Origin: Hyphomicrobiales bacterium | GTDB lineage: Bacteria; Pseudomonadota; Alphaproteobacteria; Rhizobiales; Rhizobiaceae | DNA: 64,000 nucleotides | Direction of reading: 5' to 3' | NCBI GenBank assembly: GCA_900469955.1 | Contig: UBYX01000002.1 | Span: forward strand, 193 to 64,192 | In this document: positions 8,465 through 17,109 of the stretch, one piece after another | Layout of the letters: each line of letters opens with the position of its first letter | How positions within the stretch are numbered: the stretch's first letter is position 1 | Notes under the pieces: generated by a model | Seen by the model: the letters and a program-made list of their open reading frames with translations, nothing else | What the model was told of the DNA's origin: nothing | Database searches by the model: none | Translations under genes and position numbers: made by a program

Positions 8465-9567
8465 CGGAAACCGGCACTCTGGAACGCCCGGTCGAGACGA
8501 AGACCAAATACAATCTGATAGACTGCGACATTCATCCGGCGATGAGAACGCCAGCCGAGATGCAGCCTTACCTCGCGCAGCGCTGGAAGGATCATCTCGC
8601 AACCTATGGCGGCCATACGCGCCAGGGGTTGTCGGAAACGCTCTCCCATCCGCGCATGGTGCCGGAAGTCTCGCGCGTCGATTCGTGGCCGCCGTCGGGC
8701 GGCCCGCCGGGTTCCGACCTGCCCTTTCTGTGCGAACAGCATCTCGACAACCTCGGCATCGACCTTGGCGTCCTCGTGCCGCTGCGCTTCAATGCCAGCG
8801 GCCAGCGCCACCCGGACTTCGCCAGCGCGATCGCCACGGCCATCAATGATTGGCAGGTAGGCAAGTTTTTGGATCCGGAACCGCGTCTGCGCGGCTCGAT
8901 CATCGCCACGCAGGAAGATCCGGCCAATGCCGTCGCCGAGATCGACCGCCGCGCCTCGGACAAACGCTTCGTGCAGGTCCTCCTGCCGCCACGCTCCATC
9001 GAGCCTTTGGGAAAACGCCGCCACTGGCCTATCTTCGAGGCCGCCATTAGCCATGGGCTGCCGCTATCGCTGCATGTCGGCGGCGTCGGGGGGCACCAGG
9101 CGACCGGCGCCGGCTGGCCTTCCTATTATCTCGAGGAGCATCACAGCCAGGTGCAGACCATGCAGGCGGTGATCGCAAGCCTCATCTTCGAGGGCGTCTT
9201 CGAGCATTTCCCGGAACTGAAGGTTTCCTTCGTCGAAGGCGGCTTCTCCTGGGTACCGTCGTTTGGCTGGCGCATGGACAAGGCCTGGCAAGCGATGCGC
9301 GACGAGGTCCCGCATGTGAAACGCCCGCCGTCCGAATATCTGCGCCAGAACATCTGGTTCACCACCCAGCCGATGGAGGAGCCGAACCCGGCGAAAAACC
9401 TCACCGATACGTTGAACTGGATCGGTACCGACCGGCTGATGTTCTCGACCGACTATCCCCACTGGGATTTCGACGATCCCCGCTACGCCTTCAAGGTGCC
9501 GCTCAGCGCAGCCGAAAAGGCGGCGATCTTCGCCGGAAATGCTGTCAACTTCTATGGATTGAACTGA
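8461..9567 (+). CDS. Amidohydrolase family 2 protein, B-type copy 2
   Basis: 368 residues from the ATG at 8461, which overlaps the upstream stop (ATGA). A longer in-frame start at 8293 would lie inside the third gene and is rejected. B-subtype features match the second gene: QRWKDHLATYG, WPPSGGPPGSD, HVKRPPSEYLRQN and FSTDYPHWDFDDP. DCDIHP and the central histidine (LSLHVGGVGGH) keep the metal ligands. It is followed 2 bp later by the Rieske gene, so all five are translationally linked. The reaction is unknown. Confidence 0.92.
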   Translation: MTETGTLERPVETKTKYNLIDCDIHPAMRTPAEMQPYLAQRWKDHLATYGGHTRQGLSETLSHPRMVPEVSRVDSWPPSGGPPGSDLPFLCEQHLDNLGIDLGVLVPLRFNASGQRHPDFASAIATAINDWQVGKFLDPEPRLRGSIIATQEDPANAVAEIDRRASDKRFVQVLLPPRSIEPLGKRRHWPIFEAAISHGLPLSLHVGGVGGHQATGAGWPSYYLEEHHSQVQTMQAVIASLIFEGVFEHFPELKVSFVEGGFSWVPSFGWRMDKAWQAMRDEVPHVKRPPSEYLRQNIWFTTQPMEEPNPAKNLTDTLNWIGTDRLMFSTDYPHWDFDDPRYAFKVPLSAAEKAAIFAGNAVNFYGLN

Positions 9568-9569
9568 GA

Positions 9570-9983
9570 ATGGCTCGTCACGTCGTTGCCAGGGTCGATG
9601 AACTCGATATCGGCAAATCCAAACTGGTGAAGGTCGCCGGCCGCGACATCGCCCTCTTCAACGTCAAGGGCGAATTCTTCGCCATCGCCAACCGGTGCCC
9701 GCACGAGGGCGCCGATCTCTGCCGCGGCCAGGTCGTGGGCCTCGCCGAATCCGACGAACCCGGCCAATACCGGATGACGCGGCACGGCGAACTGGTGCGC
9801 TGCCCGTGGCACGGCTGGGAATTCGACATCCGCACGGGAAAGTCCTGGTGCGATCCGGCCCGCACCCGCGTCAAGAGTTTCGATGTTTCCGTTACGAAAG
9901 GCGGAGCGCTCGCGGAAGGTCCCTACCAAGCGGAAACTTTTCCGGTCTCCATCGATGAGGACTACGTCGTGGTGGAGATCTGA
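9570..9983 (+). CDS. Stand-alone Rieske [2Fe-2S] protein
   Basis: 137 residues with both halves of the Rieske cluster site: C43-P-H45 and C78-P-W-H81. It has no membrane segment and no oxygenase catalytic domain, and there is no mononuclear-iron oxygenase subunit or reductase in the window. It may be a ferredoxin donating electrons to an oxygenase encoded elsewhere, or part of a complex with the amidohydrolases. The insert between the two motifs (about 32 residues) is longer than in typical NirD or BphF-type ferredoxins. It is 2 bp after the fourth amidohydrolase and 44 bp before the second binding protein, so it is part of the same transcript. Confidence 0.9.
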   Translation: MARHVVARVDELDIGKSKLVKVAGRDIALFNVKGEFFAIANRCPHEGADLCRGQVVGLAESDEPGQYRMTRHGELVRCPWHGWEFDIRTGKSWCDPARTRVKSFDVSVTKGGALAEGPYQAETFPVSIDEDYVVVEI

Positions 9984-10027
9984 ACCCGCATAAAAACCAA
10001 GATGGCGAATATTCCAGGGAGGAGAAA

Positions 10028-11047
10028 ATGTCGCTTATCCGTAAATTGGCAGCCTTTGCGGTTGCCGCGGTCATTGCAGGTCCGGTTTTCGCGCAGGATG
10101 CGGAGTGGGACAAGGTCGTGGAGGCCGCCAAGAAGGAAGGCACCGTCACCGTCTACAATTCGCAGCTCGGCGCACCGAACTTCGTGGCGGTGACCGAGTC
10201 CTTCCAGAAAAAATACGGCATCAAGGTCGAGTCGCTCGATGTGCGCGCCAGCGAACTGACCGAGCGGCTCCGCTCCGAGCAGGCGGCGGGACGTTATCTG
10301 GCCGACATCCAGATGCACTCCGCCAATTCGATCGAAACGGGCAAGACGCAAGGCATTCTGGTCGAACCTCTCGGCAAGATACCGAACGTCGCCAATATCC
10401 GCGACGACATGAAAAAAGAGGTCACGGCCGATCATGTGCCCGGCTTCCTGCAGGCTTACGGTATCTTGGTCAATACCGGCCTCGTGAAGCCGGAGGACGA
10501 ACCGAAGAGCTGGAAGGACCTCGCCGACCCGAAGTGGAAGGGCAAGATCCTGTCCGACGACATGCGCCCGCTGGGTTCAGGCGGAACCATGTTCGTGGTC
10601 TTCAACAAGACCTACGGACAGGCCTTCAACGAGAAGCTCGCGGAGAACAAGCCGGTCTTCAGCCGCGACCTGCGCAACGACGCCCGTCGCGTCGCCCGCG
10701 GCGAGTATCCCGTCTACATCCCGCAGATGTTCGCCTTCGCCAATGACCTTAAAGGGCTGCCGATCAAGGTGATCGTGCCCGAGGAAGGTGTACCCTATGT
10801 TTCGATCCACTTCGCGATCATGAAGAACGCGCCGCATCCCAATGCCGCCAAGCTCTTCATCAACCACTTCCTCGACATGGAGCAGCAAGTCACCTACGCC
10901 AAGGCGTGGATGTTGCCCGTCGCCAAGGGCGTCGAGGATCAGCTCGATCCGGAATCAAGGCGCTTTGCGAGTGCCAAGCTACTCGGCACCCGTGAAATGA
11001 ACGAATACGGCCCGCTGATGGAGTTGGCCAAGAAAATCTATCCCTGA
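10028..11047 (+). CDS. ABC transporter extracellular solute-binding protein, paralogue of 2421-3485
   Basis: 339 residues with a Sec signal (MSLIRKLAAFAVAAVIAG, cleavage after VFA) and a mature start QDAEWDKVVEAAKKEG nearly identical in pattern to the binding protein of the divergent transporter. Further shared stretches are RASELTERLRSEQAAGR, GLVKPEDEPKSWKDLADP and VIVPEEGV(P/G)YV. It is the last gene of the amidohydrolase operon and is followed by a strong terminator. No permease or ATPase accompanies it. The simplest reading is that both binding proteins feed the one permease at 580-2346, widening its substrate range (inference). Start ATG follows GGGAGGAG. Confidence 0.93.
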   Translation: MSLIRKLAAFAVAAVIAGPVFAQDAEWDKVVEAAKKEGTVTVYNSQLGAPNFVAVTESFQKKYGIKVESLDVRASELTERLRSEQAAGRYLADIQMHSANSIETGKTQGILVEPLGKIPNVANIRDDMKKEVTADHVPGFLQAYGILVNTGLVKPEDEPKSWKDLADPKWKGKILSDDMRPLGSGGTMFVVFNKTYGQAFNEKLAENKPVFSRDLRNDARRVARGEYPVYIPQMFAFANDLKGLPIKVIVPEEGVPYVSIHFAIMKNAPHPNAAKLFINHFLDMEQQVTYAKAWMLPVAKGVEDQLDPESRRFASAKLLGTREMNEYGPLMELAKKIYP

Positions 11048-11066
11048 CCCTCCTCCCAGGGCGCCT

Positions 11067-11101
11067 GCCCCGGCGGCACGGTCTGCCGCCGGGGCCTTTT
11101 T
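11067..11101 (+). terminator. Rho-independent terminator of the amidohydrolase operon
   Basis: Perfect 12-bp GC-rich stem (GCCCCGGCGGCA with TGCCGCCGGGGC), 5-base loop, then CTTTTT, 20 bp after the stop codon of the second binding protein. Confidence 0.9.
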
Positions 11102-11164
11102 GCCGACGCATGTCGCCCGAGACCGGAAGCCAGTCTCGGGAAAACGGAAAGCGCGTCCGGGGGA

Positions 11165-12343
11165 TCACAGCATTTCGAGTGCCAGCGCGATGCCCTGGCC
11201 GCCGCCGATGCAGAGCGTCACGACGCCGCGCTTCAGGCCGTCGCGTTGCATCGAATGGAGAAGCCGCGTCGTCAGAATCGCACCGGTCGCACCGATCGGA
11301 TGGCCGTGCGCCACCGCGCCGCCTTCGACATTGGCGATGTCCTCCGGCAGGCCGAGCCCCTTGAGGACCGCGAGCGGTACCGCCGCATAGGCCTCGTTGA
11401 TCTCGATCCGCTCGATATCGCCGATCGTCCAGCCGGCCCGCTCCAGCGCCTGGTTGACGGCGGGGATAGGACCAAGCGCAAACATGCCGGGTTCGACCGC
11501 GGCGACACCGTAAGAGACCAGCCGCGCCATCGGGCGCAGGCCCCTGGCTTCGGCAAAGGCGCGGTCGGCGACGATCATTGCCGCAGCACCGCTGTTCAGG
11601 CCCGGGGCGTTGCCGGCGGTGATCGCGCCGTCCTCACGGAATGCGGGCTTGAGTTTGGCAAGGGCTTCAATCGTAGTATCCGGCCTTGGCGTTTCATCGG
11701 CGGCGAAACTCTTCACGCCACCCTTCACGGGAAGATCGATCCCAATGATCTCCGCCGCGAACCTGCCTTGTGCCTGTGCAGCGCTGAAGCGCTGCTGCGA
11801 GCGCGCCGCCCAGCGGTCCTGATCCGCGCGGCTGATCTGCTGTGCGGCGATCATATCCTCCGTATGCCAGCCGGAATGCCTGTCCGAAAACGCATCGTGG
11901 AGACCGTCGAGCAGCATGCTGTCGAAGATTTCCGCATGGCCCATGCGGTACCCCCAGCGGCCGCCGCTCATCAGGTATGGCGCGCGGTCCATGTTCTCCA
12001 TGCCGCCGGCGATCGCGGCCTTGGCATGGCCGAGCCAGATATCCTTGGCCGCGCTGGCGATCGCCTCGGCACCCGAGCCGCAGACGCGGTTGACGGTGAC
12101 GGCCGGGACAGAAACCGGCAGGCCGCCATGGATCGCCGCCTGCCGCGCCGGGTTCATCCTGTTGCCGGCCTGGACGACATTGCCCATGGTGACCGAGGCC
12201 ACCTCGGCGGCGTCGAGGCCGGAGCGCGCGATCGTCTCGCGGATCACCGCGGCGCCGAGATCGACGGCCGGAATACCGGCGAGCGAGCCGTTATATTTGC
12301 CGATCGCAGTGCGGACCGGCTGGACGATGACAACTTCGGACAT
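11165..12343 (-). CDS. Acetyl-CoA acetyltransferase family thiolase
   Basis: 392 residues, the normal length for a biosynthetic or degradative thiolase. Nucleophile C88 lies in NRVCGSGAEAI, the general base H348 in GHPIGATGA and the second cysteine C378 in CIGGGQGIA. The reaction is condensation of two acyl-CoAs or thiolytic cleavage of a 3-ketoacyl-CoA. It is 10 bp downstream of a ketoacyl-ACP synthase gene with AAGGA as ribosome site, so the two are co-transcribed from the TetR-controlled promoter region. No hydroxyacyl-CoA dehydrogenase or hydratase is next to it, so a complete beta-oxidation set is absent here. Confidence 0.95.
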   Translation of the reverse strand: MSEVVIVQPVRTAIGKYNGSLAGIPAVDLGAAVIRETIARSGLDAAEVASVTMGNVVQAGNRMNPARQAAIHGGLPVSVPAVTVNRVCGSGAEAIASAAKDIWLGHAKAAIAGGMENMDRAPYLMSGGRWGYRMGHAEIFDSMLLDGLHDAFSDRHSGWHTEDMIAAQQISRADQDRWAARSQQRFSAAQAQGRFAAEIIGIDLPVKGGVKSFAADETPRPDTTIEALAKLKPAFREDGAITAGNAPGLNSGAAAMIVADRAFAEARGLRPMARLVSYGVAAVEPGMFALGPIPAVNQALERAGWTIGDIERIEINEAYAAVPLAVLKGLGLPEDIANVEGGAVAHGHPIGATGAILTTRLLHSMQRDGLKRGVVTLCIGGGQGIALALEML

Positions 12344-12353
12344 GGAGTTTTCC

Positions 12354-13658
12354 TTAGTTTGTGTTTTCGCCGAAACGGCGGAGGATCACGCTGGCATTGA
12401 CGCCGCCGAAACCGAAACCGTTGGACAGCGCGTATTCGACCTGTGCATGACGAGCCTGCGGACCGATGAGATCGAGGCCTTCGGCGAGCGGATCCGGATC
12501 TTCCAGATTGAGCGTCGGCGGCAATATGCCCTCGCGCAGCGCAAGCGCGGTGATGATGGCTTCGAGCCCGCCCGCCGCACCGAGCAGATGGCCGGTCGCC
12601 GACTTGGTGGACGAGATCGCCGGACCACCATCGGTGCCGAAGATCGTCTTGATCGCCGCAAGCTCCCCCGCATCGCCCACCGGTGTCGATGTGGCATGCG
12701 CATTGAGATAGCCGATCGCTTCCGGCTGAAGGCCGGCCATCTGAAGCGCGCGCCGGATCGCCCTCTGGGCTCCCGAGCCGTCGGCCGGGCCGGACGTCAG
12801 GTGATAGGCGTCGGCACTGGTGCCGTAGCCGACTACTTCGACCAGCGGCGTCGCACCACGCGCCAGCGCGTGTTCGAGGGTTTCGAGGACGACGATGCCG
12901 GCGCCCTCGCCCATGACGAAACCGTCGCGCGCCGCATCGAACGGCCGGGAAGCCTTTTCCGGCGTGTCGTTGAACGCGCTGGAAAGACTGCGCGCAGCCG
13001 CAAAACCGCCAAGCGCAACGCGGTTGATGCAGGCCTCGGTGCCGCCGCAAAGCGCGACATCGACTTCGCCGCTCCGGATCATCCGCACGCCGTCGCCGAT
13101 CGCCTGGACGCTTGCCGCGCAGGCGGTCACCGGCGCGCCGATCGGCCCCTTGAAGCCGTAGCGGATTGAGACATGGCCGGCCGCGAGATTGACTAGGAAG
13201 GACGGCACCGTGAAGGGCGACAGCCGGCCGGCGCCGCGCGCATCCACCGTACGCACCGCCTCGGCGATCGAATGGAAACCACCGATGCCCGACGCGATGA
13301 CCGTTGCAGTACGATCCTGCTTCTCGTCCGTATCGGCCACCCAACCGGACTGTTCCAATGCCTGCCGCGAGGCTTCGAGCGCAAATGCGATGAAGCGGTC
13401 CATCTTCTTGCGCTCCTTGTGCGGCACAGCAAGATCGATGTTGAAGCCGAATTCGTCCTCATCGATGCCGGGCACGACGCCGCCGACTTTCGCATCGATA
13501 TCCGGCACCATCTCGTCGGCAAGCCGCCGAAGGCCGGAACGGCCCTCGATCAACCGTTTCCAGGTGGCTTCCGTGCCACTCGCCAGCGGCGAGACCACGC
13601 CCATGCCGGTGATCACTATTCTGTGGTCCACTCTTCCCGTGTTCGGTCTTCCCGGCAT
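12354..13658 (-). CDS. 3-oxoacyl-[acyl-carrier-protein] synthase II (FabF type)
   Basis: 434 residues with the Cys-His-His triad of elongating ketosynthases: C180 in VTACAASVQ, H321 in NAHATSTP and H357 in SATGHLLGAAGG. It condenses malonyl-ACP with acyl-ACP. The ATG is preceded by GAGGTG. This is not the housekeeping fabF context: no acpP, fabG or fabD is adjacent, and it is paired with a thiolase under a divergent TetR gene. It may be a specialised or stress-induced synthase acting on an unusual acyl chain (inference). Confidence 0.93.
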   Translation of the reverse strand: MPGRPNTGRVDHRIVITGMGVVSPLASGTEATWKRLIEGRSGLRRLADEMVPDIDAKVGGVVPGIDEDEFGFNIDLAVPHKERKKMDRFIAFALEASRQALEQSGWVADTDEKQDRTATVIASGIGGFHSIAEAVRTVDARGAGRLSPFTVPSFLVNLAAGHVSIRYGFKGPIGAPVTACAASVQAIGDGVRMIRSGEVDVALCGGTEACINRVALGGFAAARSLSSAFNDTPEKASRPFDAARDGFVMGEGAGIVVLETLEHALARGATPLVEVVGYGTSADAYHLTSGPADGSGAQRAIRRALQMAGLQPEAIGYLNAHATSTPVGDAGELAAIKTIFGTDGGPAISSTKSATGHLLGAAGGLEAIITALALREGILPPTLNLEDPDPLAEGLDLIGPQARHAQVEYALSNGFGFGGVNASVILRRFGENTN

Positions 13659-13680
13659 GTTTCACCTCGATTTAAATTTT

Positions 13681-13711
13681 GACCATCATTTATCCCCTTT
13701 AAATGACGATC
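13681..13711. promoter_or_regulatory. Imperfect palindrome, candidate TetR operator
   Basis: Arms GACCATCATTTA and TAAATGACGATC match at 10 of 12 positions around a 7-base centre. It lies in the 89-bp gap between the divergent fabF and tetR genes, where a TetR repressor controlling both would bind. Inference from position and symmetry. Confidence 0.55.
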
Positions 13712-13747
13712 CAAATATAAGTGTCAAGGTGTTCGAAGGAGAAGACG

Positions 13748-14320
13748 ATGAAGGTGAGCCGCCAGGAAGCCGTAGAAAACCGCATGCGCGTGGTGCTGAA
13801 AGCCGGGGAATTGTTCCGCGAATACGGCTTTGACGGCATCGGCATTGCCGACCTGATGAAGGCAGCCGGCCTGACGCATGGAGGATTTTACGGCCAGTTC
13901 AAATCCAAGGTGGACTTGGCGGCAGAAGCCTCTCGGCAGGCGCTTGCGCTCAACGCCGCCACCTGGCGGGAGACGATCAACCGCACTCGCGAAAAGGCGC
14001 TGAAGGCGCTCACCGGCATGTATCTTTCCCGACCGAACCTGATCTTCAGGGCCAAGGGCTGCACCTTCGCCTCGCTCTGCGCCGACGCCTCCCGCCAAGG
14101 CGAAGCAGTGCAATCCGTCTTCGCGGAGGGCATCGAAAACCATCTGCAGCTACTGCAGGAGATCATCGACGACAATGGCGACGAGGATCGGCGCCGCAAG
14201 TCGATCGTCATCCTGTCGCAGATGGTCGGAGGGCTGACGCTCGCCCGTGCAGTCGGCGATGCGCCGCTTGCAGAAGAGATCCTCGCCACCCTTCGCGACG
14301 AACTGGAAACCCGGCACTAA
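13748..14320 (+). CDS. TetR/AcrR family transcriptional regulator
   Basis: 190 residues starting at the ATG preceded by GAAGGAG; an upstream in-frame GTG at 13721 is less well placed. The N-terminal helix-turn-helix (about 10-60; IADLMKAAGLTHGGFYGQF) is followed by a C-terminal ligand-binding helical domain. The recognition segment GGFYGQFKSK resembles that of electrophile/aldehyde-responsive family members, but no ligand can be assigned. Divergent from the fabF-thiolase operon with a palindrome between, so it probably represses that pair and itself. Confidence 0.92.
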   Translation: MKVSRQEAVENRMRVVLKAGELFREYGFDGIGIADLMKAAGLTHGGFYGQFKSKVDLAAEASRQALALNAATWRETINRTREKALKALTGMYLSRPNLIFRAKGCTFASLCADASRQGEAVQSVFAEGIENHLQLLQEIIDDNGDEDRRRKSIVILSQMVGGLTLARAVGDAPLAEEILATLRDELETRH

Positions 14321-14329
14321 GCCCTTATG

Positions 14330-14348
14330 ACGCAACGAAAATGCGTCT
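14330..14348 (+). terminator. Weak hairpin after tetR
   Basis: Arms GACGCA and TGCGTC (6 bp) with an A-rich 7-base loop, 9 bp after the tetR stop, followed by TTCCCCC. A short candidate terminator; no proper U-tract. Confidence 0.35.
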
Positions 14349-14465
14349 TCCCCCGCCCCGCATCCAAGAATTTGTTCCCGAACCGCCCGCAGAGAAATTT
14401 CGTGCCTGTGCGGGCGCTCGTTTCGCTGCCAATATGCTGCGAAAGACCGCACTGAGGAGAGAGCC

Positions 14466-16076
14466 ATGACGATCGCCAACCTATCTCGACGCATCCTTTT
14501 GCAGGCAGGCGCTGCCCTCCTCGCTTCGACCGCCCTGCCGACGCTGGCGCACGCTCAAGATGCTCCGGCGGGCGGCCGGCTGATCGTCGCGGCGGATTCC
14601 GAACCGAAAAACCTCAACCCGGCGATCGTCGCTTCGAACGGCGTCTTCTTCATCGCAAGCAAAGTTGTCGAACCGCTTGCAGAAGCCTCCTTCGACGGCA
14701 AGGACGGGCTTTCTCCGCGCCTTGCGACCTCCTGGGAAGGATCGGCGGACGGCAAGTCGGTGACCTTCAAGCTGCGCGAAGGCGTGAAATGGCATGACGG
14801 CAAGCCATTCACCTCCGCCGACGTCGCCTATTCGGCTCTCAATATCTGGAAGCCGCTGCAAAATCTCGGCCGCCTCGTCTTCGCCAATCTCGAAGCGGTC
14901 GACACACCGGACGCGGCGACGGCGGTTTTCCGCTTCTCCAAGCCCACGCCCTTCCAGCTCATCCGCAATGCTCTGCCGGTGGTCAGCAGCGTCGTGCCTA
15001 AACACCTCTACGAAGGCACCGACATCGCCACCAATCCTGCCAATGTGAAGCTCGTCGGCACCGGTCCGTTCAAGTTTACGGAGTATAAGCCGGGCGAATA
15101 TTACCGCCTGACGAAGAATGCCGACTATTGGAACAAGGGTGAACCGAAGCTGGACGAAGTGATCTTCCGCGTGCTGCCGGATCGTGCCGGCGCTGGCGCC
15201 GCCCTCGAGGCGGAAGAAATCCAGCTCGCCGCCTTCTCGGCCGTGCCGCTTACCGATCTTGCCCGCATTTCCAAGATACCCGGCATCAAGGTCATCTCCA
15301 AGGGTTACGAGGGCCTGACCTACCAGCTCGTTGTGGAGATCAACCACCGCCGCAAGGAACTCGCCGATCTCAAGGTGCGCCAGGCGATCGCGCACGCGAT
15401 CGACAAGAAGTTCGTCGTCGACACGATCTTCCTCGGCTATGCCGCAGCCTCGACCGGGCCGGTGCCGAAAAACGCCCCGGAGTTTTACGACGCCAGCGTG
15501 CCGGCCCATGATTTCGACGTCGTAAAGGCCAACGCGCTGCTCGACGAAGCCGGTTATCGGAAGGGCGCCGACGGCAACCGTTTCTCGCTCAAGCTGCGCC
15601 CGGCTCCGTATTTCAACGAAACGAAACAGTTCGGCGCCTATCTCCGCCAGGCGCTCGCCGCGATCGGCATCGACGCGCAGCTCGTCAATGCGGATTCCGC
15701 CGCTCACCAGAAAGCGGTTTATACCGACCACGACTTCGATCTCGCTGTCGCTCCGCCGGTCTTCCGCGGCGACCCGGCAATCTCGACGACAATTCTCGTG
15801 AAGTCCGGCACCCCGGCCGGCGTGCCCTTTTCCAATCAGGGGGGCTACGCCAACAAGGAGCTGGACGACGTCATCTCCAAGGCGGCCGAGACGGTTGACA
15901 CCGAGGCCCGCACCGATCTCTACAAGCAGTTCCAGAAATTGGTCGCCACCGACCTGCCGTTGATCAACGTCGCCGAATGGGGCTTCATCACCGTGGCGCG
16001 CGACAGCGTGCTGAACGTTTCGAACAATCCGCGCTGGGCAGTCTCCAACTGGGCGGATACCGCGCTGCAATCGTGA
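14466..16076 (+). CDS. ABC transporter substrate-binding protein, family 5 (peptide/opine/nickel)
   Basis: 536 residues, the normal length for a DppA/OppA-type binding protein. A signal peptide with a twin arginine-like start (LSRRILLQAGAALLAS) ends near AHAQD. Typical family segments are LKEGVKWHDGKPFTSADV near residue 105 and the ADYWNKGEPKLDEVIFRV stretch. It captures di/oligopeptides, opines or related amino compounds in the periplasm for the two permeases and two ATPases that follow. First gene of a six-gene operon ending in an aminotransferase. AGGAGAGAGCC precedes the ATG. Confidence 0.95.
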   Translation: MTIANLSRRILLQAGAALLASTALPTLAHAQDAPAGGRLIVAADSEPKNLNPAIVASNGVFFIASKVVEPLAEASFDGKDGLSPRLATSWEGSADGKSVTFKLREGVKWHDGKPFTSADVAYSALNIWKPLQNLGRLVFANLEAVDTPDAATAVFRFSKPTPFQLIRNALPVVSSVVPKHLYEGTDIATNPANVKLVGTGPFKFTEYKPGEYYRLTKNADYWNKGEPKLDEVIFRVLPDRAGAGAALEAEEIQLAAFSAVPLTDLARISKIPGIKVISKGYEGLTYQLVVEINHRRKELADLKVRQAIAHAIDKKFVVDTIFLGYAAASTGPVPKNAPEFYDASVPAHDFDVVKANALLDEAGYRKGADGNRFSLKLRPAPYFNETKQFGAYLRQALAAIGIDAQLVNADSAAHQKAVYTDHDFDLAVAPPVFRGDPAISTTILVKSGTPAGVPFSNQGGYANKELDDVISKAAETVDTEARTDLYKQFQKLVATDLPLINVAEWGFITVARDSVLNVSNNPRWAVSNWADTALQS

Positions 16077-16119
16077 TAGGCTCGGGGTCCGAAAAACGAG
16101 TCCCAAGGCCTTCCGCAGC

Positions 16120-17109
16120 GTGAACCGTGCCCTTCGATTGATCAGGCGACGCGCGATCAGCAGCATTCCGGTGCTGCTGATCGTCATCGTCCTGACTTTC
16201 CTGCTGCTCGAATCCGCCTCGGGCGACGCCGTGGACGCCTATCTGCTGTCGATCGGCGGCGGGGATGCGACGGTGGCGCAATCGCTGCGCCAGGCCTATG
16301 ACCTCGACCAGTCCATGCTCGCCCGCCTCTGGCTTTACGTCTCCTCGCTGGCACGGCTTGACCTCGGCTGGTCCGTCGCCTTCGATCGGCCGGTGCTCGA
16401 CCTCATCATTGAACGCCTGCCGAACACGCTGCTCCTGATGGGAAGCGCCACCGCGCTTTCCTTCGGGCTCGGCTCGGCGCTCGGCATCGTCGCCGGCGCG
16501 AGACCGGAAAGCGCCGGCGACAGAGTGCTTTCTACCATTTCCCTGATTCTCTACGCCATCCCGAGCTTCTGGCTCGGCCTGGTGCTCAGCATCGTCTTTG
16601 CCGTGCAGCTTCGCTGGTTGCCGACCTCCGGCATCGAGTCGATTGCCTCCGGCAAGGCGGGCTTTGCCTGCGCCGCCGACATCGCGACCCATCTTGCCCT
16701 GCCGGTCGGAGCATTGGCGCTGATCTACATGGCGCTTTTCCTGCGGGTGATGCGTGCCGGGATGGCCGAGGTATGGGCACTGGATTTCGTGCTCTTCGCC
16801 CGCTCCAAGGGTCTTTCCCGTAGCCGCATCGTGCTGCGCCACGTCGCCCGCAACGCGCTATTGCCGCTCGTCACCATGCTTGGGCTGCAATCGGCAGCGA
16901 TGCTCGGCGGCAGCGTCGTCATCGAGAGCATCTTTGCGATCCCCGGCTTCGGACGGCTGGCTCAGGAGGCGGTGGGCGGCCGCGACGCGCCGCTCCTGAT
17001 GGGCATCATCCTCTTCAGCGCCGTGCTCGTCATCTGCATCAACCTCATGATCGACATCTTCTATGCAGCGCTCGATCCACGCGTCGGCGCCTCGGAGGCG
17101 GATGCATGA
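16120..17109 (+). CDS. ABC transporter permease, DppB type
   Basis: 329 residues with about six membrane helices, starting at GTG. It has the N-terminal helix, a long periplasmic segment and the cytoplasmic EAA-type loop (SKGLSRSRIVLRHVARNALLPLV) typical of DppB/OppB permeases. It pairs with the DppC-type permease, whose start overlaps its stop by ATGA. 43 bp after the binding-protein gene. Confidence 0.94.
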   Translation: MNRALRLIRRRAISSIPVLLIVIVLTFLLLESASGDAVDAYLLSIGGGDATVAQSLRQAYDLDQSMLARLWLYVSSLARLDLGWSVAFDRPVLDLIIERLPNTLLLMGSATALSFGLGSALGIVAGARPESAGDRVLSTISLILYAIPSFWLGLVLSIVFAVQLRWLPTSGIESIASGKAGFACAADIATHLALPVGALALIYMALFLRVMRAGMAEVWALDFVLFARSKGLSRSRIVLRHVARNALLPLVTMLGLQSAAMLGGSVVIESIFAIPGFGRLAQEAVGGRDAPLLMGIILFSAVLVICINLMIDIFYAALDPRVGASEADA

